Positions 56,171 through 64,000 of a DNA stretch of 64,000 bases are shown in pieces. The position numbers were made by a program, and so were the translations under genes. The notes below the pieces were generated by a model. The model was not told where the DNA came from, did not search any database, and saw only the letters and a program-made list of their open reading frames with translations. Every line of letters starts with the position of its first letter. The stretch's first letter is position 1. The stretch is from DYFT01 sp041695085 (GTDB taxonomy: Bacteria > Bacteroidota > Ignavibacteria > UBA10030): NCBI GenBank assembly GCA_041695085.1, contig JBGFRO010000027.1:1-64000 (forward strand), written 5' to 3'.

Positions 56171-57730
56171 ATGCAGAAGCTCCGGACATGGTTTCGCAAC
56201 CTGCATCTACCGATGAAAGTGTTTCTCGTCTTCGCCCCTCTTTTTTCCCTTGCCGTCGCAGCCATCGTGTATCTCAACTACACGTATCAGGAAGAGCAGA
56301 CGTTACAGCAAGCGCAAGGGTCCGCGGTCGCGCAGGCACTGACCATTCGCGAATCGCTTGTCGAGATGATGACGGAGAACGAACGCGTCGACGACGCATA
56401 CCTCCAACGCATCACGAAGATCGGCGACGTTCAAACTCTGGAAGTGTTGTTTTACCTCGACAGCCTTCGACTTGCGGACGATCTCCAGACCGATGAGCGT
56501 CTTGCTCGCCTCCGCACCCGCGAGGAGCGCGTGATGAAACAGGCTCCCCCATTTGTGCAACGTGTCTTTATGAGCGGGCAAGCTGAATGGTATCTTACCT
56601 GCGCCACGAACCAGCACGCGGATCGTTCGCTGAGCACATTCAAACGCGATCGTCCGTTCCTCTTTTCCGATTGCGACCAACTTGAAGCGGTGATCCCCTT
56701 CCCGGCGGAACGAAAATGTTTGCAATGCCACAACGTGCAGCTCGGTCACGTTCTCGGTGCTGTGTATGTCAAAGTTCCACTCGCCAAAACCACTGAGGCG
56801 CTGAAAGCCAACGCGTATCGTTCATTCATGGTGTTTGCAGTCTTCACCGTGATCGCACTCGGCATCGGTATGTTCGTCTTCCGACAATATGTGTCGCGGC
56901 CACTCAGCCGACTCGTCGCCGCTACGGAAGCCATCGGCCGCGGCGAACTGGATCACGTAATCCAGACCGACGATGCCCGCGACGAATTCGGCAAGGTTGC
57001 CGATTCCTTCAATCACATGCAGGAAAGGCTCAAGGCGATCCAGAACGAATTGATTCTAAAGGAACGACTTTCCCTTGTCGGACAAATGGCTAGTTCCATC
57101 GTGCACGATTTGCGTGGACCGATGACGGCGATTGGCGTTGCCATCGATATGTTGAAGGATGGTGCCAGCTCCGAAACAAAGCGCAAAGAGCTCCACACGA
57201 AAGTACAGGCCGCTCTCGACCGGATGAACGGAATGATGCAAGAATTGCTTGATTATTCTCGGGGTCAGATTACGCTGAACTTCGCCCCGTGCGACATCGG
57301 GAAGTTCGTGGAGGAGATCGTGGCCATGATGAAACCGTACCTCGATGGGAAAAAGATCTCGTTTGAGGTCAACCGGCAGTTCGACGGCGTCGTGCACATC
57401 GACGAGCCGCGCCTCCATCGAGCACTTCTGGACATTCTCCATAACGCCGAAGACGCTATGGAAGAAGGAGGAACGATTCGGTTTGACATTATCCCGGACG
57501 GTGAATACGTCCTCTTTCGGATACAAAATCAGGGCAAAGGAATTCCGCCCGAGGTCAAGGATCGGATCTTCGAGCCGTTCGTGACTTTCGGCAAGCAGCG
57601 CGGAACCGGCCTGGGACTGGCCATCGTGAAAAAGGTAATCGACCAGCACGGGGGGAAGATCCGGTTTGACTCCGTGCCCGGCGTGGGAACGACTTTCTAT
57701 GTGCACATCCCGGCCGTGGTGATTGGGTAG
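56171..57730 (+). CDS. Membrane sensor histidine kinase with a periplasmic c-type haem motif
   Basis: A 519-residue protein: membrane segment (about 17-36), extracytoplasmic sensor (37-217), second membrane segment (218-237), HAMP (240-292), HisKA with phospho-acceptor H312 (SSIVHDLRGP) and HATPase_c with the N box (HNAEDA), RTGLGLAIVKK and GVGTTF. The sensor carries KCLQCH (residues 182-187), a covalent haem c site as in DUF3365/Tll0287-like sensors. The G1 box reads NQGKG with Asn in place of Asp. I chose the ATG at 56171 with GAGGAGAGG upstream. No response regulator lies beside it. Confidence 0.9.
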   Translation: MQKLRTWFRNLHLPMKVFLVFAPLFSLAVAAIVYLNYTYQEEQTLQQAQGSAVAQALTIRESLVEMMTENERVDDAYLQRITKIGDVQTLEVLFYLDSLRLADDLQTDERLARLRTREERVMKQAPPFVQRVFMSGQAEWYLTCATNQHADRSLSTFKRDRPFLFSDCDQLEAVIPFPAERKCLQCHNVQLGHVLGAVYVKVPLAKTTEALKANAYRSFMVFAVFTVIALGIGMFVFRQYVSRPLSRLVAATEAIGRGELDHVIQTDDARDEFGKVADSFNHMQERLKAIQNELILKERLSLVGQMASSIVHDLRGPMTAIGVAIDMLKDGASSETKRKELHTKVQAALDRMNGMMQELLDYSRGQITLNFAPCDIGKFVEEIVAMMKPYLDGKKISFEVNRQFDGVVHIDEPRLHRALLDILHNAEDAMEEGGTIRFDIIPDGEYVLFRIQNQGKGIPPEVKDRIFEPFVTFGKQRGTGLGLAIVKKVIDQHGGKIRFDSVPGVGTTFYVHIPAVVIG

Positions 57731-57848
57731 GACGGATTGGGGAGGGGAGCAGATCGCGAAGAGTGAACAGAAACCAACTCAGCTTCTGAGGCGCAAGGCC
57801 AGAGCAAGATTGAATCGTTGCTGCTCGTCGGGCGGGAACAACCACATT

Positions 57849-58733
57849 TCAAAGCGTTAGCCGCACTGCCGCCTGCAGGGTGTTCTTGAGAAGCATTGCG
57901 ATCGTCATGGGTCCGACGCCTCCCGGCACGGGCGTGATAGCGCTCGCCACTTGGGAGGCAGACTCGAAGTGAACATCGCCCACGAGCTTGTAACCTTGTT
58001 TGGAAGTGGGGTCTTCGACGCGGTTGATACCCACATCGATCACCACGACTCCCTCCTTCAGCATCGCACCGGTGATCACCTCCGCTTTTCCGATGGCGGC
58101 AATGAGAATATCGGCCGCCTTTGTGTACGGCGTGAGGTCCTTTGCGCCCGTGTGTGCCACCGTGACAATTGCATTTGCCCCTTTCTGTTTCTGCAGCAGG
58201 ATGTTGGCAACCGGTTTTCCGACGATGTTGCTTCTTCCCACCACAACGACGTGCGTACCCGAGGGATCATTTCCGCTTCTGACCAACAATTCCTGAATCC
58301 CCGCAGGCGTGCATGATCGAAATGTCTCCAGACCGATCACGAGCCGCCCCACATTCATCGGATGAAAGCCGTCAACATCCTTGCGGGAATCGATCGCCTC
58401 GATGATGCGCTGCTCATTGATCTGTCTGGGAAGCGGAAGCTGGACGAGAAGGCCGTGGATGGCGGGATCGTTGTTGAAATGCCGAACCTTTTCCAGCACG
58501 AGCTGCTCCGATGCATCGGACGGCAGCCGTTCGGTGATGGAAACGAATCCGACTTCTTCACACGCTTTTCCCTTCATCTTGACATAGATTTGGGAAGCGG
58601 GATTCTCACCTACGAGGATGAAGGCAAGACCGGGGACGATCCCTTTTTCGACTTTGAGGCGCGACACTTCTTGCTTGATTTCGGATCGGATTTCTTCGGC
58701 GATCTTTTTGCCGTCGATGATGCGTGCGGACAT
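57849..58733 (-). CDS. folD: Bifunctional methylenetetrahydrofolate dehydrogenase / cyclohydrolase FolD
   Basis: Interconverts 5,10-methylene-THF and 10-formyl-THF for one-carbon metabolism. The 294-residue protein has IDGKKIAEEIR at the start, LVGENPASQIYVKMKGKACEE with the catalytic Tyr and Lys, GLLVQLPLP, SRKDVDGFHPMNVGRL, VVGRSNIVGKPVA and TPVPGGVGPMTIAMLLKNT. It converges on the histidine kinase gene, with 118 nt between the stops and no clear terminator. Confidence 0.97.
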   Translation of the reverse strand: MSARIIDGKKIAEEIRSEIKQEVSRLKVEKGIVPGLAFILVGENPASQIYVKMKGKACEEVGFVSITERLPSDASEQLVLEKVRHFNNDPAIHGLLVQLPLPRQINEQRIIEAIDSRKDVDGFHPMNVGRLVIGLETFRSCTPAGIQELLVRSGNDPSGTHVVVVGRSNIVGKPVANILLQKQKGANAIVTVAHTGAKDLTPYTKAADILIAAIGKAEVITGAMLKEGVVVIDVGINRVEDPTSKQGYKLVGDVHFESASQVASAITPVPGGVGPMTIAMLLKNTLQAAVRLTL

Positions 58734-58784
58734 GATGGGGTTGGAGGGATGTTCTGAAGATTGGCAAAAACACGGAAGGCCTGC

Positions 58785-59582
58785 TTACACGAAACCGGGG
58801 AAGATGATTTGCTCGATCTTCTCTGCTTTTCCGGACTCGCGGTTGACGCGCAGATAGACGGCGCAAAAGCGGACATCGTGCTCTGCCAGTTCGAATTTAT
58901 AGGGCGTCTGGTGCTGAAAGCGTTTCAGTGCGATCTCCTTCTTCATACCGATCACGGAATCGTACGGGCCGGTCATTCCTACGTCCGTAATGTAGGCGGT
59001 GCCTTTCGGTAAAATCCTCGCATCCGCGGTCGGAATGTGCGTATGCGTTCCGATCAACGCGCTTATACGACCATCGAGATGCCATGCAAGAGCCATCTTC
59101 TCCGCTGTCGCTTCTGCGTGCATATCAATGAGAATCGTCTTCGTATGCTGTTCGATCTTGCTGACCGCCCAATCCGCAGTCTCGAACGGATCGTCGATGG
59201 GTTGCATATAGGTTCGACCTTGCAGATTGATGATGCCGACCTGACCTTTTTCTTTCAGATCGAAGATCGCATAGCCGTAGCCGGGATTTCCTTTGGGATA
59301 GTTGAGAGGTCGGAGGAGATGCTTCTCTTTCGCCAACAGCGCTTTGACCTTCCAATTGTCCCAGATATGATTACCGGAAGTAATCACCTGGACGCCGAGA
59401 CCAAAGAGGATGCGGACTTGCTCTTCCGTTATGCTTTTGCCATCATCGGTATTTTCACCATTGGCGATGCAGAGATCTACTTCAAACTTTTGAAGATACT
59501 GTTTGAGCATCTTCGAGACGATGTTGAGTCCCGGCTTCCCGTTGATGTCTCCGACAAAAAGTATATTGATGTGTTGCGACAC
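58785..59582 (-). CDS. YmdB-family metallophosphoesterase
   Basis: A 265-residue protein of the TIGR00282/YmdB family. INILFVGDINGKPGLN gives the first metal site, IANGENTDDGKSIT and ITSGNHIWDN the Asn/His ligands, LIDMHAEATAEKMALAWHLDG the next, and GTHTHIPTADARIL the last. B. subtilis YmdB is a 2',3'-cyclic nucleotide phosphodiesterase that affects biofilm choice. It lies 51 nt upstream of folD on the same strand, a likely operon. Confidence 0.93.
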   Translation of the reverse strand: MSQHINILFVGDINGKPGLNIVSKMLKQYLQKFEVDLCIANGENTDDGKSITEEQVRILFGLGVQVITSGNHIWDNWKVKALLAKEKHLLRPLNYPKGNPGYGYAIFDLKEKGQVGIINLQGRTYMQPIDDPFETADWAVSKIEQHTKTILIDMHAEATAEKMALAWHLDGRISALIGTHTHIPTADARILPKGTAYITDVGMTGPYDSVIGMKKEIALKRFQHQTPYKFELAEHDVRFCAVYLRVNRESGKAEKIEQIIFPGFV

Positions 59583-59834
59583 TTCGTGCTGCCTTTCTCA
59601 GCCACAATGGCCGGGTCAATATAGAGGAAAATGGAGTGAAACAAAAGGAGAAAGTCGGTGCGCATGCCGATGTCAACGACCGCGAACGTTGTACCGCTTA
59701 ACCTGCGAGTCGTTGATCCCGCGTACTCAAGCTTGCGATCCGCTGAAAGACATACCAGTGGAGCGAAATGAAAGACAGATCAGCGCCGACGTCCGTCAAC
59801 GGAGTTGGTACTGATGTCAATCGACCTCTCGTAG
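59583..59834. other. Intergenic region, no gene recognised
   Basis: The gap between the YmdB-type gene and the secreted-protein gene is 330 nt in all; apart from the terminator at its right end I see no coding sequence or RNA gene. It should hold the promoter of the YmdB-folD unit, but no consensus box stands out. Confidence 0.45.
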
Positions 59835-59888
59835 AAAAAAGGCAAGGGGCGAGGAGCCGTCGACTTTATCGACGACCCGCGCCCCTTG
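59835..59888 (-). terminator. Rho-independent terminator of the secreted T9SS protein gene
   Basis: CAAGGGGCG (59843-59851) pairs with CGCCCCTTG (59880-59888), and an inner stem CGTCGA/TCGACG (59858-59863 with 59869-59874) closes a CTTTA loop. On the minus strand it is followed by CCTTTTTTC. It starts 24 nt past the stop codon. Confidence 0.88.
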
Positions 59889-59912
59889 TAAGGAAGGTAG
59901 TGAAGGTAGGAA

Positions 59913-62219
59913 TTATTTGAGCAGCGTCATCTTGCGAGCTGCGTTGAAGTTCGAAGTCGTCAATTTGTAGATGTAGATGCCCGAAGGCAGGGGGTTTCCT
60001 GCATCGTCCCGACCATTCCAGGTCATCCGGATTGTTCCTGCTTCCAGTTCTCGATCGATCAACGTCGCCACCTTCTGACCGACGATGTTGTAGATGACCA
60101 GCGACACGCGATCCGGCTGTGGAATACTGAAAACGATCTGTGTCGTCGGATTGAACGGGTTCGGGTAGTTCTGCTCGAGCACATAGCCCGTCGGCGCGAT
60201 GGGATCATCCCCTACCGACGTGGTGCCGGTCGGGCTCATCGTCAAATTGCTTGAAGCGGGCTGAGGGCTCCCCGTAGCAGTGTACGTCGGCGAAGCTGTT
60301 GCGCTTTGAGTTGACGTATAGCCCGGATTGTCTGCAAACACGGTGTAGGTACCGGGTGCCATCTCCGCAATAACGTATGCACCTGTCTCATCCGTAACAC
60401 CGTATCCTACCACCGTTCCTCTCGTGTCCGTTGCGTAGACAATCGCACCACTCACCCCAGCCGCTCCAAGCACTCCCACCTTTCCACCAATCTGCGCGCT
60501 CGCCGTGACCTGGCCGGAGATATATGTGTAGCCCGAAGTGGTCCGCGCCATCGATTTCACATAGATGTTGATTCCTGCCACCACGTTTCCATGAACTGCC
60601 ACCTTGGAAGCTTCTTTCCACCTGAACGTGACCTTCCCTTCACGATTGTAATAGGAAGGAGGATAGCTCCCCACGGGCACGGCCATGATGATATATTCAC
60701 CCGGCAATACATCCTGGAAGCTGTATTTGCCCGCGGAGTCGGTATCCGTGAAATAATGCCGACCGACAGGCCAGAGATCGACCTTCGTCCATCGATCACG
60801 GAATGCGATAACGCGTGCCTTTACGCCCAGGCCGGTCGCCGAATCGATGACTGCCCCGTTAATCTCGCCGAGTGACACTTGCGGCAGCGGTGGCAAGGCA
60901 AAGTCGATCTTCATATCGGCGTTCACGGCGATAACATCTGCCTGCAGCAGATTCGTCTTTTGCTCGAAGAAGATACGGACGTATCCGCGCGCCTGCGCAG
61001 AGGCGATGTACTTGCCTGCCGGAACACGCAAGGCATAGCGTCCAAGAGAATCCGTGTGCGTTTTGAAGACAAACCGAGATGATCCGTCGATTCTATGATC
61101 GAGCAGCGCGTTAAGATCGAAGTGCGCCTTCATATTCGCCATCATTGAGACATCGGCGCTGACTCGACGGGAAGAGTTCAGTGCGAACTCCGCATCGACA
61201 AAGATCACAAGGGCTCCGCGAATTGGCGCACGGCGCACCGTATCCACCACCGTTCCCTCGATGACAAATTGCTTGAGGGCCGGACGAGTTCGGGAGGCAA
61301 GGGAGAAGTTGACGGTCTTGGTACCATTCTGCACCACCGTTACCTTCGTGGCTTTGTCAAGACTCGCCGCACCGTCGTACCACTCGGGAAGATAATCGGG
61401 ATGCTGCGCTCGCACGTAGTAGTCGCCGGCCTCAACGTGCTCGACCTTGTATCGCCCTTGCTCATCGGTTACCGCCTTGTAATCATAGAATAATGAACGG
61501 TCGCTCCGGAATAGCGTTATCATCGCGCGGGCGATCGGCTTCCCGACGGTGTCCGTGACTGTCCCTTCTACCACACCACTGCCTGCGGACACGCGAATGG
61601 CGAAGCGCTGAACCGCCTGTCCCCCACCGCTTGACGTCACTCGAATCACAACGGGAGCAAATCCACGTTCACCCGGTATCCACTTCACCAGCCCCGTCGA
61701 ATCGATCGTCATACCTGCCGGAGCGACCGTTAGCGCATAGCGGAACGTCGCCGAAGCCAAGGTCGATTTGGCCTCGACCTTATAGCGATATTCTTTTCCT
61801 ACTTCTGCGTATTCATTGGGTTTGGAGGTAATGATAACAAACTCTCTCATCCCCATCGATCCAACCGTGACGATGACCATGTTGCTTCGGATCGTCACTC
61901 CGCGATTTGTCACAGCCGTTACGTAGTAAGCATAGACGGAGGCGTGAGCCAACATCGGAGGCGTGTCGATATAGCTTGTGCCCGTTACGGTCGCGAGCAG
62001 TGCAAATCGGGCCGTGTCATTTCCCGGTGCCCTGAAGACTGAATATTCACGCACGGTGTCACGAGCATTCTTCGCCCATGAGAGATGCACCCGTCCGCCC
62101 ATCTCCACCACCGCCTTGAGCTGAATGTCAGCCGTGGAGGTTTGCGCGCTGGTCTGAAGGGGCAGAACGAGAGCGACAACCAGTGTCAATGCAAATGCGG
62201 TAACGATTGATCGCCACAT
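59913..62219 (-). CDS. Secreted multidomain protein with carboxypeptidase-regulatory-like repeats and a T9SS sorting domain
   Basis: A 768-residue protein with a signal peptide (ends near LQTSAQ, residue 26) and a fibronectin-III-like domain (about 30-125). Four carboxypeptidase-regulatory-like modules follow, each with a GTV/G.V..t..G..I..A.V start and a D..G.Y....V..G.Y core, and then a low-complexity Ser/Thr linker. The last 89 residues are a type A sorting domain: NYPNPFNPTTQIVFSIP, VSLVIYNIVGQKVATL and LPSGIYIYKL. It is probably secreted by the type IX system and anchored at the cell surface; binding partners are unknown. I chose the ATG at 62219 behind GAGGAGG. A terminator follows. Confidence 0.9.
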   Translation of the reverse strand: MWRSIVTAFALTLVVALVLPLQTSAQTSTADIQLKAVVEMGGRVHLSWAKNARDTVREYSVFRAPGNDTARFALLATVTGTSYIDTPPMLAHASVYAYYVTAVTNRGVTIRSNMVIVTVGSMGMREFVIITSKPNEYAEVGKEYRYKVEAKSTLASATFRYALTVAPAGMTIDSTGLVKWIPGERGFAPVVIRVTSSGGGQAVQRFAIRVSAGSGVVEGTVTDTVGKPIARAMITLFRSDRSLFYDYKAVTDEQGRYKVEHVEAGDYYVRAQHPDYLPEWYDGAASLDKATKVTVVQNGTKTVNFSLASRTRPALKQFVIEGTVVDTVRRAPIRGALVIFVDAEFALNSSRRVSADVSMMANMKAHFDLNALLDHRIDGSSRFVFKTHTDSLGRYALRVPAGKYIASAQARGYVRIFFEQKTNLLQADVIAVNADMKIDFALPPLPQVSLGEINGAVIDSATGLGVKARVIAFRDRWTKVDLWPVGRHYFTDTDSAGKYSFQDVLPGEYIIMAVPVGSYPPSYYNREGKVTFRWKEASKVAVHGNVVAGINIYVKSMARTTSGYTYISGQVTASAQIGGKVGVLGAAGVSGAIVYATDTRGTVVGYGVTDETGAYVIAEMAPGTYTVFADNPGYTSTQSATASPTYTATGSPQPASSNLTMSPTGTTSVGDDPIAPTGYVLEQNYPNPFNPTTQIVFSIPQPDRVSLVIYNIVGQKVATLIDRELEAGTIRMTWNGRDDAGNPLPSGIYIYKLTTSNFNAARKMTLLK

Positions 62220-62398
62220 AACATCCTCCTCTTGATAAGTATGATAAGATAGATTTCTGCCTATCGACTGTTTACTCCGAAGCAAAGAACGTACCGGCCG
62301 GAAAGTCGTTCCTTCCTGTCATTTTCGCGATGTGGGTGTCGGACGGATATGCAAATTGTGCGCACTCCCCGGCAAAATGTGCACGACGCCGCGAGCTT

Positions 62399-63190
62399 TT
62401 AAAGGGGGAGTTTGAAGGCAAGCTGAGGGCTGCCCTCGTGCCCGAGGGAAAACGCTACCGTCGATGGTGGGAGGTCAAGAAATGCATCAAATTGCGAGTA
62501 GAGAAAAACGAGGAGAAACGTCGCTCCCGCATAATACTCCGCCTTGTAATATGCGTTGTACCGATCGTACCTCTCCGCCGCCTCGATCGGTGTTGCGGCA
62601 GCGAGATACTCGTCCCGCGCATGGCGACGCTTGACGTCGAGATACAATGTAGAGAGAAGCGAAAGGGAGCCGGCAGTCAAGAGAACATATCCTTTCGTTT
62701 GCCTGCCCTGATAGAGCTGTTCCCAACCCGGAAACAAAAGCGTGCGGAAGGAGACGCTCCGTTGCGGTGGATCGCTGAAACGCGTAAGAAGTTGGGAAGG
62801 TATGTTTCTCCGAGGCTTGAACTTGCGCTTCGCCTCTTCGAAAACAGCGAGAATTTTTGGAGAGGTGAGGATCGGGTCGAGGGAGAATGTCGAGTCGATT
62901 GCCAGGGCGGCAAGGAAATGTTCCGCGGCCGATGCGTTTTTGTTCTGGGCCACCAGCGCAAACGCGATATATTGTTCGGCCAACAACCGCTGGCGATCAG
63001 TAATCGCACGGTGTTCCAACAGCCGACGTGCCTCCAATTCGGCGGAGAGATAGAACCCCTGTTCATACATCGCCTGAATCGCCTTCAACGTCGAATCCAC
63101 CTGTGCGTTCCCTTGCGCGGAAGCAAGCGTGAAACAGACGGGGATCAACAAGAACGGATACCAGTGGGCTCTTCTCATTGTCCTCAGCAT
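62399..63190 (-). CDS. DUF5683-like exported protein with TPR-like N-terminal part
   Basis: A 263-residue protein with a signal peptide (cleavage near ASAQ, residue 25), a helical repeat-like region with TPR spacing (residues about 35-100: MYEQGFYLSAELEARRLLE, AEQYIAFALVAQNKNASAAE), and a C-terminal region with LLFPGWEQLYQGRQTKGYVLL and membrane segments, typical of DUF5683 proteins. The function is unknown. Its ATG directly follows the TGA of the PEGA-kinase gene, so the two are translationally coupled and probably act together at the envelope. Confidence 0.72.
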   Translation of the reverse strand: MLRTMRRAHWYPFLLIPVCFTLASAQGNAQVDSTLKAIQAMYEQGFYLSAELEARRLLEHRAITDRQRLLAEQYIAFALVAQNKNASAAEHFLAALAIDSTFSLDPILTSPKILAVFEEAKRKFKPRRNIPSQLLTRFSDPPQRSVSFRTLLFPGWEQLYQGRQTKGYVLLTAGSLSLLSTLYLDVKRRHARDEYLAAATPIEAAERYDRYNAYYKAEYYAGATFLLVFLYSQFDAFLDLPPSTVAFSLGHEGSPQLAFKLPL

Positions 63191-64000
63191 TCAATTCTTT
63201 CGAGCTGAAAAGGAGTAGTGAATGCGCAGCGTTTCCCGCGGCGCAATTGTTGCTGTCGTCACATGTTCATCGAACGCCGGATTGCGAAAACTGAGGCGGC
63301 GCGTACCGGCAGTCACAAGGAGGGGCTGGCTGAGCGGCGTTGTATCGCGATACTGATCGTCCACATAGACTTCTGCCCACGGTGTAATAGAGACGAAAAG
63401 ATAGCCGACATTTTCCATGAAATTAGCGTCAACGTTTGCCTGCTCGTTCGCACGCACCACAACCGTCTTTACAAGGGGTGGAAAGGAGGGATTGCTGAAT
63501 GTCACCCTGTGTATCCCCGCCTTCACTCGAATCGTCCCCGCAATTGGGGTGGTGCCGATGTACTCATCGTCGAGATACACTTTTGCCCACGGCGTACACG
63601 AAACAAAGAGGTAGCCGGAATCCGGCGCAACCGTCTCACTCAGAGCTGCTGTCGGTTCAGCTTCCCTCTCAATACGAGGTTCCGATTCATGAATTGCTGA
63701 GGAGGGTTTTTCGAGAATCTTACGATCTGGAGTCAAAATATCACCACTCAGTGAGTCGGCGCGTGGAATTATGTCGCGCTCCTCGACAGGCTCCAATCTC
63801 ACTTCCGTCATTTTTTTTGGGCCCGACCACTCAACAACGAAAACAGCTGCGAGACCCAGCAAGACAACCGCTGCAGCCGGACCGATCCACCGCCGTCTTC
63901 TCACAGTGGCGACAAATCTGACCGAGGGATCGTCGACGAACTTGACAAGTTCCTCCAATGCTTCTCGTGCCGAGGAAAACCGACCGCCGGCAGAAGGATG
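63191..64000 (-). CDS. Ser/Thr protein kinase C-terminal part with two PEGA domains, 5' end outside window
   Basis: The frame is open to the right edge. The first visible residues (HPSAGGRFSSAREALEEL) match the end of a Hanks-type kinase C-lobe, so the kinase domain lies beyond the window and the TTG at 63958 is not the start. A membrane segment follows (WIGPAAAVVLLGLAAVFVVEW), then a charged linker and two PEGA repeats (SGYLFVSCTPWAKVYLDDE and VGYLFVSITPWAEVYVDDQ). PEGA domains are extracytoplasmic and may bind envelope polymers. This gives a transmembrane sensor kinase layout like that of PknB-type kinases. Confidence 0.85.
   Translation of the reverse strand, partial: HPSAGGRFSSAREALEELVKFVDDPSVRFVATVRRRRWIGPAAAVVLLGLAAVFVVEWSGPKKMTEVRLEPVEERDIIPRADSLSGDILTPDRKILEKPSSAIHESEPRIEREAEPTAALSETVAPDSGYLFVSCTPWAKVYLDDEYIGTTPIAGTIRVKAGIHRVTFSNPSFPPLVKTVVVRANEQANVDANFMENVGYLFVSITPWAEVYVDDQYRDTTPLSQPLLVTAGTRRLSFRNPAFDEHVTTATIAPRETLRIHYSFSARKN

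Noticed and set aside
62330..63208. 292-codon plus-strand frame
   Set aside because: Opposite the DUF5683-like gene, which has a signal peptide, family motif and coupled start; the plus frame has none.

Overview
The window looks like chromosomal DNA of a Gram-negative member of the Bacteroidota/Chlorobiota (FCB) group, most likely Ignavibacteria-like. Three things support this. A secreted protein at 59.9-62.2 kb ends in a type IX secretion sorting domain with the NYPNPFNPTT signature. Lipid A genes (lpxB, lpxK) and outer-membrane-type proteins are present. The groES-groEL operon has a sigma70-type promoter (TTGACA, 17 nt, TATATT) directly abutting a perfect CIRCE operator. Gene density is high. 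I found no tRNA, rRNA, CRISPR array, insertion sequence or prophage.

Layout. 1-5.3 kb (+): a sugar-utilisation group made of a six-hairpin-glycosidase-like protein cut by the window edge, a sodium/sugar symporter and an exported trehalase. 5.4-49.8 kb (-): more than 30 consecutive minus-strand genes. Reading 5' to 3' from 49.8 kb downwards they are: a putative peptidoglycan-recycling island (sugar kinase, glycosyltransferase, HIT-like DUF4922 protein, SpoIID-domain protein, AmpG permease, NagZ-beta-lactamase fusion); pruA and sucC; a toxin-antitoxin-like gene pair whose reading frames overlap; gatB and tpiA; a GH2-like membrane protein coupled to smc; an MtnX-like phosphatase and an ICMT-family methyltransferase; lpxB-lpxK; a GCS2 ligase and a C26 amidotransferase; ppdK, queA and ispD; plsY-gpsA-plsY2; htrA and purB; a lysine-degradation pair; nadE and rsmI; groES-groEL. 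49.9-57.7 kb (+): a decayed cytochrome c fragment, TlpA, DsbD, a YyaL-type protein, a beta-barrel-like protein and a histidine kinase carrying a c-haem motif. 57.8-64 kb (-): folD, a YmdB-type phosphodiesterase, the T9SS cargo protein, a DUF5683-like protein and the C-terminal part of a PEGA-domain protein kinase cut by the window edge.

How the genes work together. The exported NagZ-beta-lactamase fusion and AmpG would release and import cell-wall fragments. The cytoplasmic SpoIID-domain protein, BadF/NagK-type kinase and GalT/HIT-like DUF4922 protein could then process the sugars; that part of the scheme is inference and is the strongest candidate here for an under-described system. The second notable object is a GH2-fold protein that appears to lack both catalytic glutamates, carries a multi-pass membrane domain and is translationally coupled to smc. 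The third is a conserved small protein whose gene overlaps that of its nucleotidyltransferase partner by 59 nt in another frame.
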